Below are positions 16,300 through 24,190 of a stretch of 64,000 nt of DNA, piece after piece. Origin of the DNA: Agreia sp. PsM10. Its GTDB lineage: Bacteria; Actinomycetota; Actinomycetes; Actinomycetales; Microbacteriaceae. The translations under genes were made by a program, and so were the position numbers. Position 1 is the first letter of the stretch; each line of letters begins with the position of its first letter. Under the pieces are notes generated by a model. The model did no database searches. It worked only from the letters and a program-made list of their open reading frames with translations, and was not told where the DNA came from. The DNA lies in assembly GCF_030433855.1 (NCBI RefSeq), contig NZ_JARUXC010000019.1, positions 19,873 to 83,872 of the forward strand, in the 5' to 3' direction.

Positions 16300-17205
16300 A
16301 TGTCCCGCACAATCCTTTCCCGCCTCGGCGCGGGCCTCGTCGCAACGGCTCTCGTTGCCGGCGGATCGCTCCTCGTCGCAGCGCCGGCTTCCGCCGCTAA
16401 CGACATCGTCACGCCCAACTCCGTCGTCGAAAACACCTGGGGCACCGAGGGTGGCCTGACGGTCTCCGGCACCGGCACCGCTGGCGACGACCTGGTGGTG
16501 GACATCACCGACAACAACGTGGGCGAGTTCGACTACTTCGTCAACGACTCCAAGGACGTCGAGGTCGGCGCAGACGGCACGTACACCGTGACCTTCTTCT
16601 GGAACGAAGAGCAGAACGACTTCACGCGCCTTCCCCAGGTGGGCGACACCCCGTTCGCGTACATCCAGAACGTGACCGAGGGTTCCGAGGTCGAAGACAT
16701 CTTCCTCCCGATCGCTGTCACCGCCTTCGTCCCCGCTGCACAGAACGTCGTCGTCGACCCGATCTGCCTCAGCGGTGACGCTGTGCGCGATCCCGGAGTC
16801 ACCGTCTTCGCCACCGGCTTCGGCCAGGGCGAAGAGGTCACCTACGTTGTCACTGACGCGGCCGGAAACGTCGTTCCCGGCGACGACGAGCCCATCACTG
16901 CAGACGAGACCGGTTCGGTCGGACCCGCGCCCCTGAGCCTGTTCTCCTCCGCTGGCAACATCCCCGACGGCGTCTACACGATCACCTTCAGCAGCGCCAC
17001 CGTCGCTGCGACGGCCGGTCTCATCACCGTCGGCAACTGCGAGGTTCCCGTTGCTCCGGTTGAGCCGGCAGCTGTTGCCGCTGCTCCGCAGCTGGCCAAC
17101 ACCGGTTCCTCCGACGCCGGCATCCTCGTCGGCGGCTCGGCTCTGCTGCTGCTCGTCGGTGCCGCCCTCGTGGTCGCCCGTCGTCGCCAGAACGCCGACG
17201 CGTAA
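16300..17205 (+). CDS. LAxTG (LANTG) sortase-anchored surface protein
   Basis: 301 residues. The signal peptide MSRTILSRLGAGLVATALVA... ends at a typical APASA-AND cleavage site. The mature part is acidic, with repeat-like beta segments and two cysteines (DPICLS, GNCEVP). A wall-sorting signal follows: LANTG near residue 265, a hydrophobic helix (ILVGGSALLLLVGAALVVA) and the tail RRRQNADA. LAxTG is the motif preferred by class E sortases of high-GC Gram-positives. ATG 16300 has AGGAG five bases upstream. The ligand or structural role is unknown. No sortase gene is in the window. Confidence 0.88.
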   Translation: MSRTILSRLGAGLVATALVAGGSLLVAAPASAANDIVTPNSVVENTWGTEGGLTVSGTGTAGDDLVVDITDNNVGEFDYFVNDSKDVEVGADGTYTVTFFWNEEQNDFTRLPQVGDTPFAYIQNVTEGSEVEDIFLPIAVTAFVPAAQNVVVDPICLSGDAVRDPGVTVFATGFGQGEEVTYVVTDAAGNVVPGDDEPITADETGSVGPAPLSLFSSAGNIPDGVYTITFSSATVAATAGLITVGNCEVPVAPVEPAAVAAAPQLANTGSSDAGILVGGSALLLLVGAALVVARRRQNADA

Positions 17206-17235
17206 CCTGAATCACCCGCCGATCTGATCGGCACC

Positions 17236-17268
17236 CGAAGGGCCGAGACATTCCGTCTCGGCCCTTCG
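17236..17268 (+). terminator. strong intrinsic terminator
   Basis: A perfect 14-bp stem, CGAAGGGCCGAGAC (17236-17249) with GTCTCGGCCCTTCG (17255-17268), closes a 5-nt loop 30 nt after the LANTG protein stop. The T-tract is short (TCGTT), as usual in high-GC actinobacteria. Confidence 0.85.
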
Positions 17269-17302
17269 TCGTTCCCGCCGCCCTTTCCGTAGAGTGAGCA
17301 CC

Positions 17303-19171
17303 ATGCGCCCCATCCCCGTGACCGCACGTCTCTCGACCGCCCTCGTCGTCGCCGGTCTGGGGGTCACCGGGCTGGTGGCGGCCGCCCCCACGACCGCGAC
17401 GGCACTCGATTCCGCACCCGTCGCATCCGGTGTCACGGCGGGCGTCGACGACTTCTCGTTCTCGTCGTACGACGCCGACTTCTACCTCGGCACCGATGCC
17501 GACGGCCGCTCGACGCTCACCACCGTCGAGACGTTCGTCGCCGAATTCCCCGAGGCCGATCAGAATCGCGGAATCCGACGGGCCATTCCGACGGAGTACG
17601 ACGGGCATCCGACCGATGTGCGCGTCGAGAGCGTGGTCGACCAGAACGGGGAGCCGCGCGGTTTCGAGGCGGAGACGAACGACGACGGAGACTTCCTCGT
17701 GGTCACCGTGCGCGCCGACGACTTCGTGCACGGAGCGCAGACCTACTCGTTCACGTACACGCAGCACAACGTCACGAGGCATGCCGACGACACCGACGTC
17801 GACGAGTTCTACTGGGACACGGTGGGCTTCGACTCGGTGCAGAGCTTCGGGTCCGCGACGGCCAGGGTGCACGTGCCGGATTCGCTCGACGGCTCGCTGA
17901 CCGGAGAGGCGAGCTGCTACGCCGGGCCCTACGCGTCGAACACTTCCTGCCCGGTCACGAGCGAGTCGGGCGACGGCGAGACCGTCATCACCGCGGGCGG
18001 GGTGCCCCTCGGTGCGCACGAGAACGTGACCGTCGCCGTGGGGTTCGCCTCGAACACCTTCGTGCCGCGCGACGACTCGTACCTCGGCGCCTGGCAGGGA
18101 TGGGCGCAGCTCGGCTCGGCGCTGGTCGCCCTGGCCGCGGCCGTGCTCGCGATCGTCTGGCGCACCACGGGTCTCCGGGATGCGCGCGGCCGGCCGACCA
18201 TCATCGCCGAGTACACGCCGCCGCAGGCCGACGTCTTCACCTCGGCCGTGATCCTGAAGCGCACGAGCCGCGCCGCGGCATCCGGATTCGTCGCACTGGC
18301 TGTGCGGGGCAACCTGCAGATCGTCGAGAAGCCGAGCGAGAAGCTGTTCTCGAAGAAGCCGGAGTACTGGCTTCATGCGGTGCACAGCGACGGCCTGACG
18401 GCACAGGAGCTCGAGTTCTACCGGCTGATCTTCGACGATTCGACCGACGGCAGGCGCGAACTCAGCAAGACCGACACGGCACTCGCGAAGGGCGTGCAGA
18501 CGTTCCTCAAGTCCGTGCAAACGAAGGCCATCGCCGACGGCTACTACAAGAAGGGAACGGCGGGTCGGAGCCTGCTGCTCTCGGTGGTCGCCTTCGCGGC
18601 CGGCATTGCCACGATCGTCTTCGGCGCCATGCTGAACTCGCAGGATCGGGGAGGGGCGCTGCCGTTCATTCCCATTGCGATCGGCATTCTGTGCGTCGGG
18701 CTGTCGTGGGTGATCCTGGCTCGCACGCCCCTCACCGCCTCCGGTGCCGAGCTGCGTGACTACCTCAAGGGCATCGAGCTCTACCTGACGGTGGCGGAGG
18801 AAGAGAGATTCCGCATGCTCCAGAGCCCCGAGGGGGCGCTGAAGACCCAGGTCAGCTCCCCTGACGGAGGCCAGATCGTGAAGATCTACGAGAGGCTCCT
18901 GCCCTACGCCGTGCTGTGGGGCGTCGAAGACGAGTGGGCGAAGGTGCTCGGAACGTACTACGAGAACCAGCAGACGCAGCCCGGGTGGTACGGCGGAACC
19001 GCGGGTTTCAACGCCGGATACTTCGCGGCCAGCGTCGGATCGTTCGCGGCCGCGTCTGCCGCAAGCTACTCGGGCAGCGCCGCCAGCACATCGTCGTCAT
19101 CGAGCGGGGGATCCGGCGGCGGTGGATTCTCGGGAGGCGGCGGTGGCGGAGGTGGAGTGGGCGGCGTCTAG
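17303..19171 (+). CDS. DUF2207-type membrane protein with Gly-rich tail
   Basis: 622 residues. A signal peptide (STALVVAGLGVTGLVAAAP) leads into an extracytoplasmic beta-rich domain resembling DUF2207 (FSSYDADFYL, IPTEYDGHPTDV, YTQHNVTRH). A membrane helix (SALVALAAAVLAIVW) is followed by a cytoplasmic region beginning YTPPQADVF, two more helices near 430-480, then a Ser/Gly tail (SGGSGGGGFSGGGGGGGG). Proteins of this type are widespread with unknown function. ATG 17303 lies 7 nt after TAGAGT (17290-17295), a leaderless arrangement. The in-frame GTG at 17294 overlaps that -10 box and is rejected. Confidence 0.78.
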   Translation: MRPIPVTARLSTALVVAGLGVTGLVAAAPTTATALDSAPVASGVTAGVDDFSFSSYDADFYLGTDADGRSTLTTVETFVAEFPEADQNRGIRRAIPTEYDGHPTDVRVESVVDQNGEPRGFEAETNDDGDFLVVTVRADDFVHGAQTYSFTYTQHNVTRHADDTDVDEFYWDTVGFDSVQSFGSATARVHVPDSLDGSLTGEASCYAGPYASNTSCPVTSESGDGETVITAGGVPLGAHENVTVAVGFASNTFVPRDDSYLGAWQGWAQLGSALVALAAAVLAIVWRTTGLRDARGRPTIIAEYTPPQADVFTSAVILKRTSRAAASGFVALAVRGNLQIVEKPSEKLFSKKPEYWLHAVHSDGLTAQELEFYRLIFDDSTDGRRELSKTDTALAKGVQTFLKSVQTKAIADGYYKKGTAGRSLLLSVVAFAAGIATIVFGAMLNSQDRGGALPFIPIAIGILCVGLSWVILARTPLTASGAELRDYLKGIELYLTVAEEERFRMLQSPEGALKTQVSSPDGGQIVKIYERLLPYAVLWGVEDEWAKVLGTYYENQQTQPGWYGGTAGFNAGYFAASVGSFAAASAASYSGSAASTSSSSSGGSGGGGFSGGGGGGGGVGGV

Positions 19172-19219
19172 CCTGTCCAGCCCTCCGCGCGCAGGGCGTG
19201 CTCTCGGTAGCCTCGAACA

Positions 19220-20023
19220 ATGACCAATTCTGCGAAGAGCGCCGCCCGCACCGCCACGAACAGTCGGGCGCTCGAGATCCTGGCCCGCACCGGCTTCGCC
19301 GTGCTCGGGCTGCTGCACATCCTGATCGGCGCCATCGCCATCGGCCTCGTCGGCGGATCGGGGGAGTCGGCCGACCAGTCTGGCGCCCTGAGCGAGCTCG
19401 CATCGAAGCCAGGGGGCATCGTCGTGATCTGGGTCGTCGCCATCGGACTCTTCGCCCTGACCCTCTGGCAGATCGCGCAGGTGTTCCTGCTTCAGGAGCC
19501 CGACCCGAAGAAGAAGTGGGGCCGACGCGTCTCCGAGCTCGGCAAGGGAATCGCCTACGGCGCCGTCGGTGCCACCGCCCTGACGTTCGCGCTCGGGGGG
19601 TCGTCGAGTTCGTCGGACTCGAGCCAGAGCCTCAGCGCGAAGCTGCTCGCGAGCCCCGGAGGCGTGATCCTGCTGGTGATCGTGGGACTCGTGGTCGCGG
19701 GCATCGGCGTGGCCTTCGTGGTGCAGGGAGTGTTGAAGAAGTTCGAGAAGCACCTGGTCATTCCCGCGGGCACCACCGGCAAGGTCGTGCGTGGACTGGG
19801 GATCGGCGGCTACGTGGCGAAGGGCATCGCCCTGTTCGTCGTGGGCGTGCTGTTCGTGGTGGCCGCCGTGACCGCCGACCCGGAGAAGGCATCCGGCCTC
19901 GACGGCGCCCTCAAGGCGCTCATCGACCTACCCTTCGGGAAGGTCATCCTGGTCGCGGTCGGAATCGGCCTGATCGCCTACGGCCTCTTCTGCGCGGCCC
20001 GCGCCCGCTGGGCGAAGCTCTAG
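19220..20023 (+). CDS. DUF1206 membrane protein
   Basis: 267 residues with six helices in three two-helix repeats, the DUF1206 pattern. Each repeat starts with an Ala/Arg-rich amphipathic part and GxxxxG helices (ARTGFAVLGLLHILIGAIAI, GKGIAYGAVGATALTFALG and GIGGYVAKGIALFVVGVLF). Function is unknown. ATG 19220 follows TAGCCT (19208-19213) by 6 nt, so the transcript is probably leaderless. Its 3' end is followed directly by direct-repeat copy A. Confidence 0.82.
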   Translation: MTNSAKSAARTATNSRALEILARTGFAVLGLLHILIGAIAIGLVGGSGESADQSGALSELASKPGGIVVIWVVAIGLFALTLWQIAQVFLLQEPDPKKKWGRRVSELGKGIAYGAVGATALTFALGGSSSSSDSSQSLSAKLLASPGGVILLVIVGLVVAGIGVAFVVQGVLKKFEKHLVIPAGTTGKVVRGLGIGGYVAKGIALFVVGVLFVVAAVTADPEKASGLDGALKALIDLPFGKVILVAVGIGLIAYGLFCAARARWAKL

Positions 20024-20026
20024 CCG

Positions 20027-20096
20027 GCAGCAGGTACCACCGCGGACTGAAGGTATCGGCGCACCGGGTGCTACAGTCCGCAGTGGGTGCTACTGC
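20027..20096. repeat. 70-bp direct repeat, copy A (also an imperfect hairpin)
   Basis: Begins GCAGCAGGTACCACCGCGGA. The arms around GCGGACTG and CAGTCCGC make it a long imperfect palindrome. It lies between the stop codons of the DUF1206 gene and the convergent AbiEi-like gene, so it may act as a bidirectional terminator. A copy with roughly 85-90% identity by eye (B) lies at 21156-21225 in the same orientation. Confidence 0.8.
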
Positions 20097-21053
20097 TCAG
20101 CGAGTGCAGGGGAGTCCCGCCTCGAGCAGGATGCGGCGTAGTTCACGCTTGTTGTTGACGTCGGCCGGCACCCAGCGGCTGACTCCATCTCCTTGCGCTC
20201 GAAGGTGGTCTTCGCGGATCTTCTCCTCGACGACCGCATCGCCGGGCGACATGCGATCGAGGTACTCGGGCTTGAGATACTTGCCCTTTCCGTCGAACTC
20301 TCCGATGCGCCGGAACTCGGGCCACTCGAAGTCGGTGTAGTAGTAGCCGCCTCGCGGGTTGACATGGCGCACCTGCAGCTCCGGTGAAGGAAATCCGAGC
20401 TCTGCGATGACCACGCGGCTGTGCGTCTCGCCCGGGTTGTCGGCGCCTGGTCTGCTGAACTCCACGGCTCGACGAGCCCGACTGAAGCCGCGCACGGCGC
20501 CGAGCGAATCGACGCTCTCGAGCACAGCCGACTTCACGAGCGGCCGGAACAGCGTCGACCGTCTCTCGTGCAGCGCGAAGTCGAGGGCGGTGACCGCGGT
20601 GATGAAGGGACTGACTCGCGCGAGGTCGATGAGGGTGCGCAGGGGGCTGGTCACGAGCAGCCCGCCAGCCTGGACGACATCGTCGTCGGAAAGAAGCTCT
20701 TTGTGCACCGTCACTCCGTTCTTCGAATGCGCGCCTGAACTCGGCGATACGACAACATGAACTGTCGAGGGCATCGAGGGGCGGATGGGCATACCCCAGA
20801 AGACCGCAGCCGAGAGGTGGCCGATGATCGGCCGGGTGCGCCGAGTCTCGACGATGGCGTGAATCTGGGCGATGTGCCTGGCGCGTGGGTTCAGCGATGT
20901 CACCCGCTCGGTCTCGGCGTAGACGCCCCGATGTAACCGCGTCGACGTGCCCGACCGGTGGTCCCGTCGCACCTGGCGGGCTTCGCTGGGGGTGATGAAG
21001 GGACTGGAGGTGAGGATGAGCCCGGTACGTGCGTTCCTGAGGTGTTCGTTCAT
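20097..21053 (-). CDS. AbiEi-like antitoxin/endonuclease-fold protein of unknown function
   Basis: 318 residues. The N-terminus (about 15-60) resembles the AbiEi-type winged helix (ITPSEARQVRRDHRSGTST then LHRGVYAE). The middle contains the family block IIGHLSAAVFWGMPI, LLVTSPLRTLIDLARV. The C-terminus has a Vsr/DUF559-like look (SRVVIAELGFPSPELQVRH, TDFEWPEFRRIGEFDGKGKY). Actinobacteria carry many such orphan proteins. No AbiEii-like toxin gene is adjacent, so a toxin-antitoxin role is not supported here. The gene sits exactly between the 70-bp direct repeats. Confidence 0.65.
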   Translation of the reverse strand: MNEHLRNARTGLILTSSPFITPSEARQVRRDHRSGTSTRLHRGVYAETERVTSLNPRARHIAQIHAIVETRRTRPIIGHLSAAVFWGMPIRPSMPSTVHVVVSPSSGAHSKNGVTVHKELLSDDDVVQAGGLLVTSPLRTLIDLARVSPFITAVTALDFALHERRSTLFRPLVKSAVLESVDSLGAVRGFSRARRAVEFSRPGADNPGETHSRVVIAELGFPSPELQVRHVNPRGGYYYTDFEWPEFRRIGEFDGKGKYLKPEYLDRMSPGDAVVEEKIREDHLRAQGDGVSRWVPADVNNKRELRRILLEAGLPCTR

Positions 21054-21155
21054 GCGAAGAGGCTGCCGTGCGGACGAGGCCTCCCTTGTCGACTCAGAGA
21101 ATCTGGGGAGTACTCGCGACGCGCGCCCCGCGGGCAGGACTGGACTGCACCGTTT

Positions 21156-21225
21156 GCAGCAGGTACCGCCGCGGACTGAAGGTACCGGCGCACCGGGGAC
21201 AACAGTCCGCAGCGGGTACTTCTGC
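21156..21225. repeat. 70-bp direct repeat, copy B
   Basis: Begins GCAGCAGGTACCGCCGCGGA and follows copy A with scattered substitutions. The arms GTACCGCCGCGGACTG and CAGTCCGCAGCGGGTAC can fold into a long hairpin. It lies downstream of the HAD gene and upstream of the AbiEi-like gene. A further partial unit, GCGCAGCGGGTAC, continues to 21240. Confidence 0.8.
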
Positions 21226-21242
21226 GGGCGCAGCGGGTACGA

Positions 21243-22043
21243 CTAGATCTCGTCGGACTCGAAAGGTTCTTCGCGGAGAAGGTCTTTCACACCCGACAGG
21301 ATCTCGTCGGGGCGGAACGGGTACTTCTCGATCTCGGCCTGGTCGCTGATGCCGGTGAGCACCAGGATCGTGTGCAGGCCCGCCTCGATGCCGGCGACCA
21401 CGTCGGTGTCCATGCGGTCGCCGATCATGCCCGTGTTCTCCGAGTGGGCGCCGATGCGGTTGAGCGCCGAACGGAACATCATGGGGTTGGGCTTGCCCAC
21501 CACATAGGGCTCCATGCCCGTGGCCTTCGTGATCAGGGCGGCGACCGCCCCGGTGGCCGGCATCGGGCCCTCGGCGCTCGGCCCCGTCGCATCCGGGTTC
21601 GTGACGATGAACCGCGCACCGGCCGAGATCAATCGGATGGCGCGGGTGATCGCCTCGAACGAGTAGTTGCGCGTCTCGCCGACGACCACGTAGTCGGGGT
21701 CGGTGTCGGTCATGATGAACCCGGCCTCGTGCAGCGCGGTGGTGATGCCGGCCTCGCCGATCACGAAGGCGCTGCCGCCGGGCATCTGCGACTTGAGAAA
21801 GCTGGCGGTGGCGAGGGCCGAGGTCCAGATCGCCTCTTCGGGAACCTCGAGACCGGATGCGCGGAGCCGGGCGCTGAGGTCGCGCGGCGTGTAGATGGAG
21901 TTGTTGGTGAGCACGAGGTAGGGCTTGCCCTCGTCGCGCCACTGCTGCAGAAGCTCGGCCGCGCCCGGAAGCGCGCGGTTCTCATGAACGAGGACGCCGT
22001 CCATGTCGGTGAGCCAGCATTCGATCTCATCGCGTCGAGCCAT
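21243..22043 (-). CDS. HAD-IIA family sugar/nucleotide phosphatase (NagD-like)
   Basis: 266 residues with the four HAD motifs: motif I WLTDMDGVLV with nucleophile and acid Asp, motif II VLTNNS, motif III lysine in VVGKPNPMMF, and motif IV IGDRMDTDVVAGIEAG. The long cap between motifs II and III marks subclass IIA, like E. coli NagD, which dephosphorylates UMP and similar small phosphates. The exact substrate is not deducible. It may be read with mntR upstream (56-nt gap), and repeat copy B follows its stop. Confidence 0.88.
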   Translation of the reverse strand: MARRDEIECWLTDMDGVLVHENRALPGAAELLQQWRDEGKPYLVLTNNSIYTPRDLSARLRASGLEVPEEAIWTSALATASFLKSQMPGGSAFVIGEAGITTALHEAGFIMTDTDPDYVVVGETRNYSFEAITRAIRLISAGARFIVTNPDATGPSAEGPMPATGAVAALITKATGMEPYVVGKPNPMMFRSALNRIGAHSENTGMIGDRMDTDVVAGIEAGLHTILVLTGISDQAEIEKYPFRPDEILSGVKDLLREEPFESDEI

Positions 22044-22099
22044 GGGAGAGTCCTTTCGTCGCCTGCCCTGCTCAGCCTAGCCGCGTCGACCTTGCGCGC

Positions 22100-22810
22100 T
22101 CAGATCGCAGATGAGATCCAGATCGACGAGGTGCCGGATGCCGTCACGGGCACGAGCGCGCCGGTCGCGTCGGTCGCCGAGCCGGCCCGTACGACGACGA
22201 CGCCCTCCGCCTCCTGCGACACGACCGTGACCGTGGTCGACGGGCGGATTCCCCCGGCGGCGAGCGAGAGGAGCAGGGACGGATCGCGATCGCTGATGCG
22301 CACGACCGTGCCCGTGGTTCCGACGCCGGCCTGCGAGAGCAGCAACGCCGGCGACGAATGGACCGTGCCGTCCGCCGACGGGATGGGGTCTCCGTGCGGG
22401 TCGCTCCTCGGATGTCCGAGGCGTGCATCGATCGCGTCGAGCAGTCGTTCGGAGATGGAGTGCTCGAGCACCTCGGCCTCGTCGTGCACCTCGTGCCAGT
22501 CGTAGCCCATCTCGTCGACCAGCCAGGTCTCGATGAGCCGGTGGCGCCGGATGACGCCCCGGGCCCGGGCGATGCCCTCGGCCGTGAGGGTCAGCGGCTT
22601 GTAGGGCTCGTAGTTGACGAGGCCGGCCGCGCTGAGCTTCTTCGCCATCTCGGTGACCGACGATGGAGCGACGCCCATGGTCGAGGCGAGTACGGAGGGG
22701 GTGACGGGGTCGGACTGCCACTCGGTGTGGTGGTAGATCGTCTTGAGATAGTCCTCGGCGGCCGAGTCGGCGTTCGGCTGGGTTCGTCGGGCCGGCTCGG
22801 GGATGCTCAT
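22100..22810 (-). CDS. mntR: DtxR/MntR-family metal-dependent repressor
   Basis: 236 residues. The N-terminal winged helix (EDYLKTIYHH, VTPSVLASTMGVAPSSVTEM) is followed by the dimerisation and metal domain with the family ligands in WHEVHDEAEVLEHSIS, and a C-terminal SH3/FeoA-like domain from about 150. It lies 18 nt downstream of an Nramp transporter in the same direction, behind a perfect palindrome. This supports manganese sensing and autoregulated repression of mntH. An iron-sensing DtxR/IdeR role is less likely because of the partner. Confidence 0.9.
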   Translation of the reverse strand: MSIPEPARRTQPNADSAAEDYLKTIYHHTEWQSDPVTPSVLASTMGVAPSSVTEMAKKLSAAGLVNYEPYKPLTLTAEGIARARGVIRRHRLIETWLVDEMGYDWHEVHDEAEVLEHSISERLLDAIDARLGHPRSDPHGDPIPSADGTVHSSPALLLSQAGVGTTGTVVRISDRDPSLLLSLAAGGIRPSTTVTVVSQEAEGVVVVRAGSATDATGALVPVTASGTSSIWISSAI

Positions 22811-22828
22811 GATCGCTCCAGCCTAGAG

Positions 22829-24082
22829 TCAGGCTCCGGTGAAGATGAGCACGAGCAGCGTCACGTTGAGAGTGACCAGCAGCACCGAGGCGATGATTCC
22901 GGCGACCGTGGTGTGCCAGCGGTTGGTGAATTCGCCGAGCAGTTGCCGGCGTGACGTGAGCCAGACCAGGGGGATCAGTGCGAACGGGATGCCGAACGAG
23001 AGCACGACCTGGCTGACGACGAGCGACCAGGTGGGGTCGAGCCCGACGCCGAGAATCACGAGCGCGGGGATGAGCGTGACCAGTCGACGCCACACGATGG
23101 GGATGCGCACGCGGAGCAGCCCGTGCATGATCTCGGCCCCCGCGTAGGCGCCGACCGAGGTCGAGGCGAGACCGGATGCGAGCAGTCCGACCGCGAACAG
23201 CGTCGCGACCACGCCGCCCATGGCCTGGCCGATCGCCGCGTGCGCGCCCTCGAGCGTGTCGGTTCCCGCCACTCCCTGCAGCGAGGTCGCGGCGAGGAGC
23301 AGGATGGCGAGGTTCACGGTCCCCGCGATGGCGAGGGCGATCGAGACGTCCCAGCGGGTGGCCGTGAGGAGTCGCCTCGTGCTGTGGTCGTGGCTGCGCA
23401 CGGCGAAACGGTCGCGGGTGAGGGCGGAGTGCGCGTAGATGGCGTGCGGCATGATGGTGGCGCCCAGAATGGATGCCGCGAGCAGCACCGACGAGGGGCC
23501 CTCGAAGCGGGGCACGAGTCCGCCGACGACCGATGCCGCGTCTGGCGGATTGATCACGACGCCGGCCGCGAAGCCCACGGCGATGATCACGAGCAGCGAG
23601 ATGATGACGCGTTCGAACGTCTTCTGCCGCCCCGACCCCTGCAGGATGAGCACGAGCATGGAGACGGTGCCGGTGATCGCGCCGCCGAGAAGAAGCGGCA
23701 GGTCGAACAGCAGCGAGAGGGCGATCGCCCCTCCGATGATCTCTGCGAGGTCGGTGGCCATGGCCACGAGCTCGGCCTGCACCCAGAAGAGCCTCCGACC
23801 CCAGGTCGAGCCGATGCGTTCGCCGAGCAGCTCGGGCAGGCTCTTGCCGGTCACGATGCCGAGCTTGGCGGAGAGGTATTGGATGAGCCACGCCATGACG
23901 TTGCCGAGCACGACGATCCACACGAGCAGGAACCCGAACGCGGCGCCCGCCGTCATGTTGCTGGCCACGTTGCCCGGGTCGAGGTAGGCCACCCCGGCCA
24001 CGAGGGCGGGCCCGAGCAGCCATACGAGGTGCGAACCGCGGGGCGCTGCCGGCGTCGTCACCGGTGTGGGGGTGTGGAGCAT
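22829..24082 (-). CDS. mntH: Nramp-family divalent metal (Mn2+/H+) transporter
   Basis: 417 residues, about eleven membrane helices. The metal-site motifs are present: helix 1 DPGNVASNM and helix 6 GATIMPHAIYAHS. Nramp proteins import Mn2+ (and Fe2+) with protons across the cytoplasmic membrane. ATG 24082 lies 6 nt after a minus-strand TACAGT box (plus-strand 24089-24094), so the transcript is probably leaderless. The 22-bp palindrome directly upstream of that box is the likely MntR operator. mntR follows after 18 nt. Confidence 0.94.
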   Translation of the reverse strand: MLHTPTPVTTPAAPRGSHLVWLLGPALVAGVAYLDPGNVASNMTAGAAFGFLLVWIVVLGNVMAWLIQYLSAKLGIVTGKSLPELLGERIGSTWGRRLFWVQAELVAMATDLAEIIGGAIALSLLFDLPLLLGGAITGTVSMLVLILQGSGRQKTFERVIISLLVIIAVGFAAGVVINPPDAASVVGGLVPRFEGPSSVLLAASILGATIMPHAIYAHSALTRDRFAVRSHDHSTRRLLTATRWDVSIALAIAGTVNLAILLLAATSLQGVAGTDTLEGAHAAIGQAMGGVVATLFAVGLLASGLASTSVGAYAGAEIMHGLLRVRIPIVWRRLVTLIPALVILGVGLDPTWSLVVSQVVLSFGIPFALIPLVWLTSRRQLLGEFTNRWHTTVAGIIASVLLVTLNVTLLVLIFTGA

Positions 24083-24088
24083 GCCGCT

Positions 24089-24120
24089 ACTGTAGCGAAT
24101 TTTTAGGCGCGCCTAAAAAT
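24089..24120 (-). promoter_or_regulatory. mntH promoter and MntR operator (22-bp perfect palindrome)
   Basis: Half-site ATTTTTAGGCG (24099-24109) is followed by its exact complement (24110-24120). On the minus strand the -10 box TACAGT (24089-24094) follows after 4 nt and the mntH ATG 6 nt later. A bound repressor would cover the spacer and -35 region. This is DtxR-family-like in size and symmetry. Confidence 0.85.
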
Positions 24121-24168
24121 CCGTTCGTCGAGTCTGCCGAGACGCCCTTCGACGGGCTCAGGGAACGG
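24121..24168. repeat. composite interspersed repeat with CCGTTC...GAACGG ends
   Basis: About 48 bp between the mntH operator and trmH. The left half is CCGTTCGTCGAGtctgcCGA, the right half the standard unit CTTCGACGGGCTCAGGGAAC. The outer CCGTTC and GAACGG are inverted copies. A matching composite in opposite orientation lies at 62078-62121. Confidence 0.65.
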
Positions 24169-24190
24169 AAGGGGACGGTAGCCTGAGGGG

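Noticed and set aside
20097..21053. Complete AbiE-type toxin-antitoxin system
   Set aside because: No AbiEii nucleotidyltransferase-like gene lies next to the AbiEi-like gene; the neighbours are DUF1206 and a HAD phosphatase.
20027..21240. CRISPR-like array from the GCAGGTACC repeats
   Set aside because: Only two full copies about 1.1 kb apart with a gene between; no regular spacers and no cas genes.
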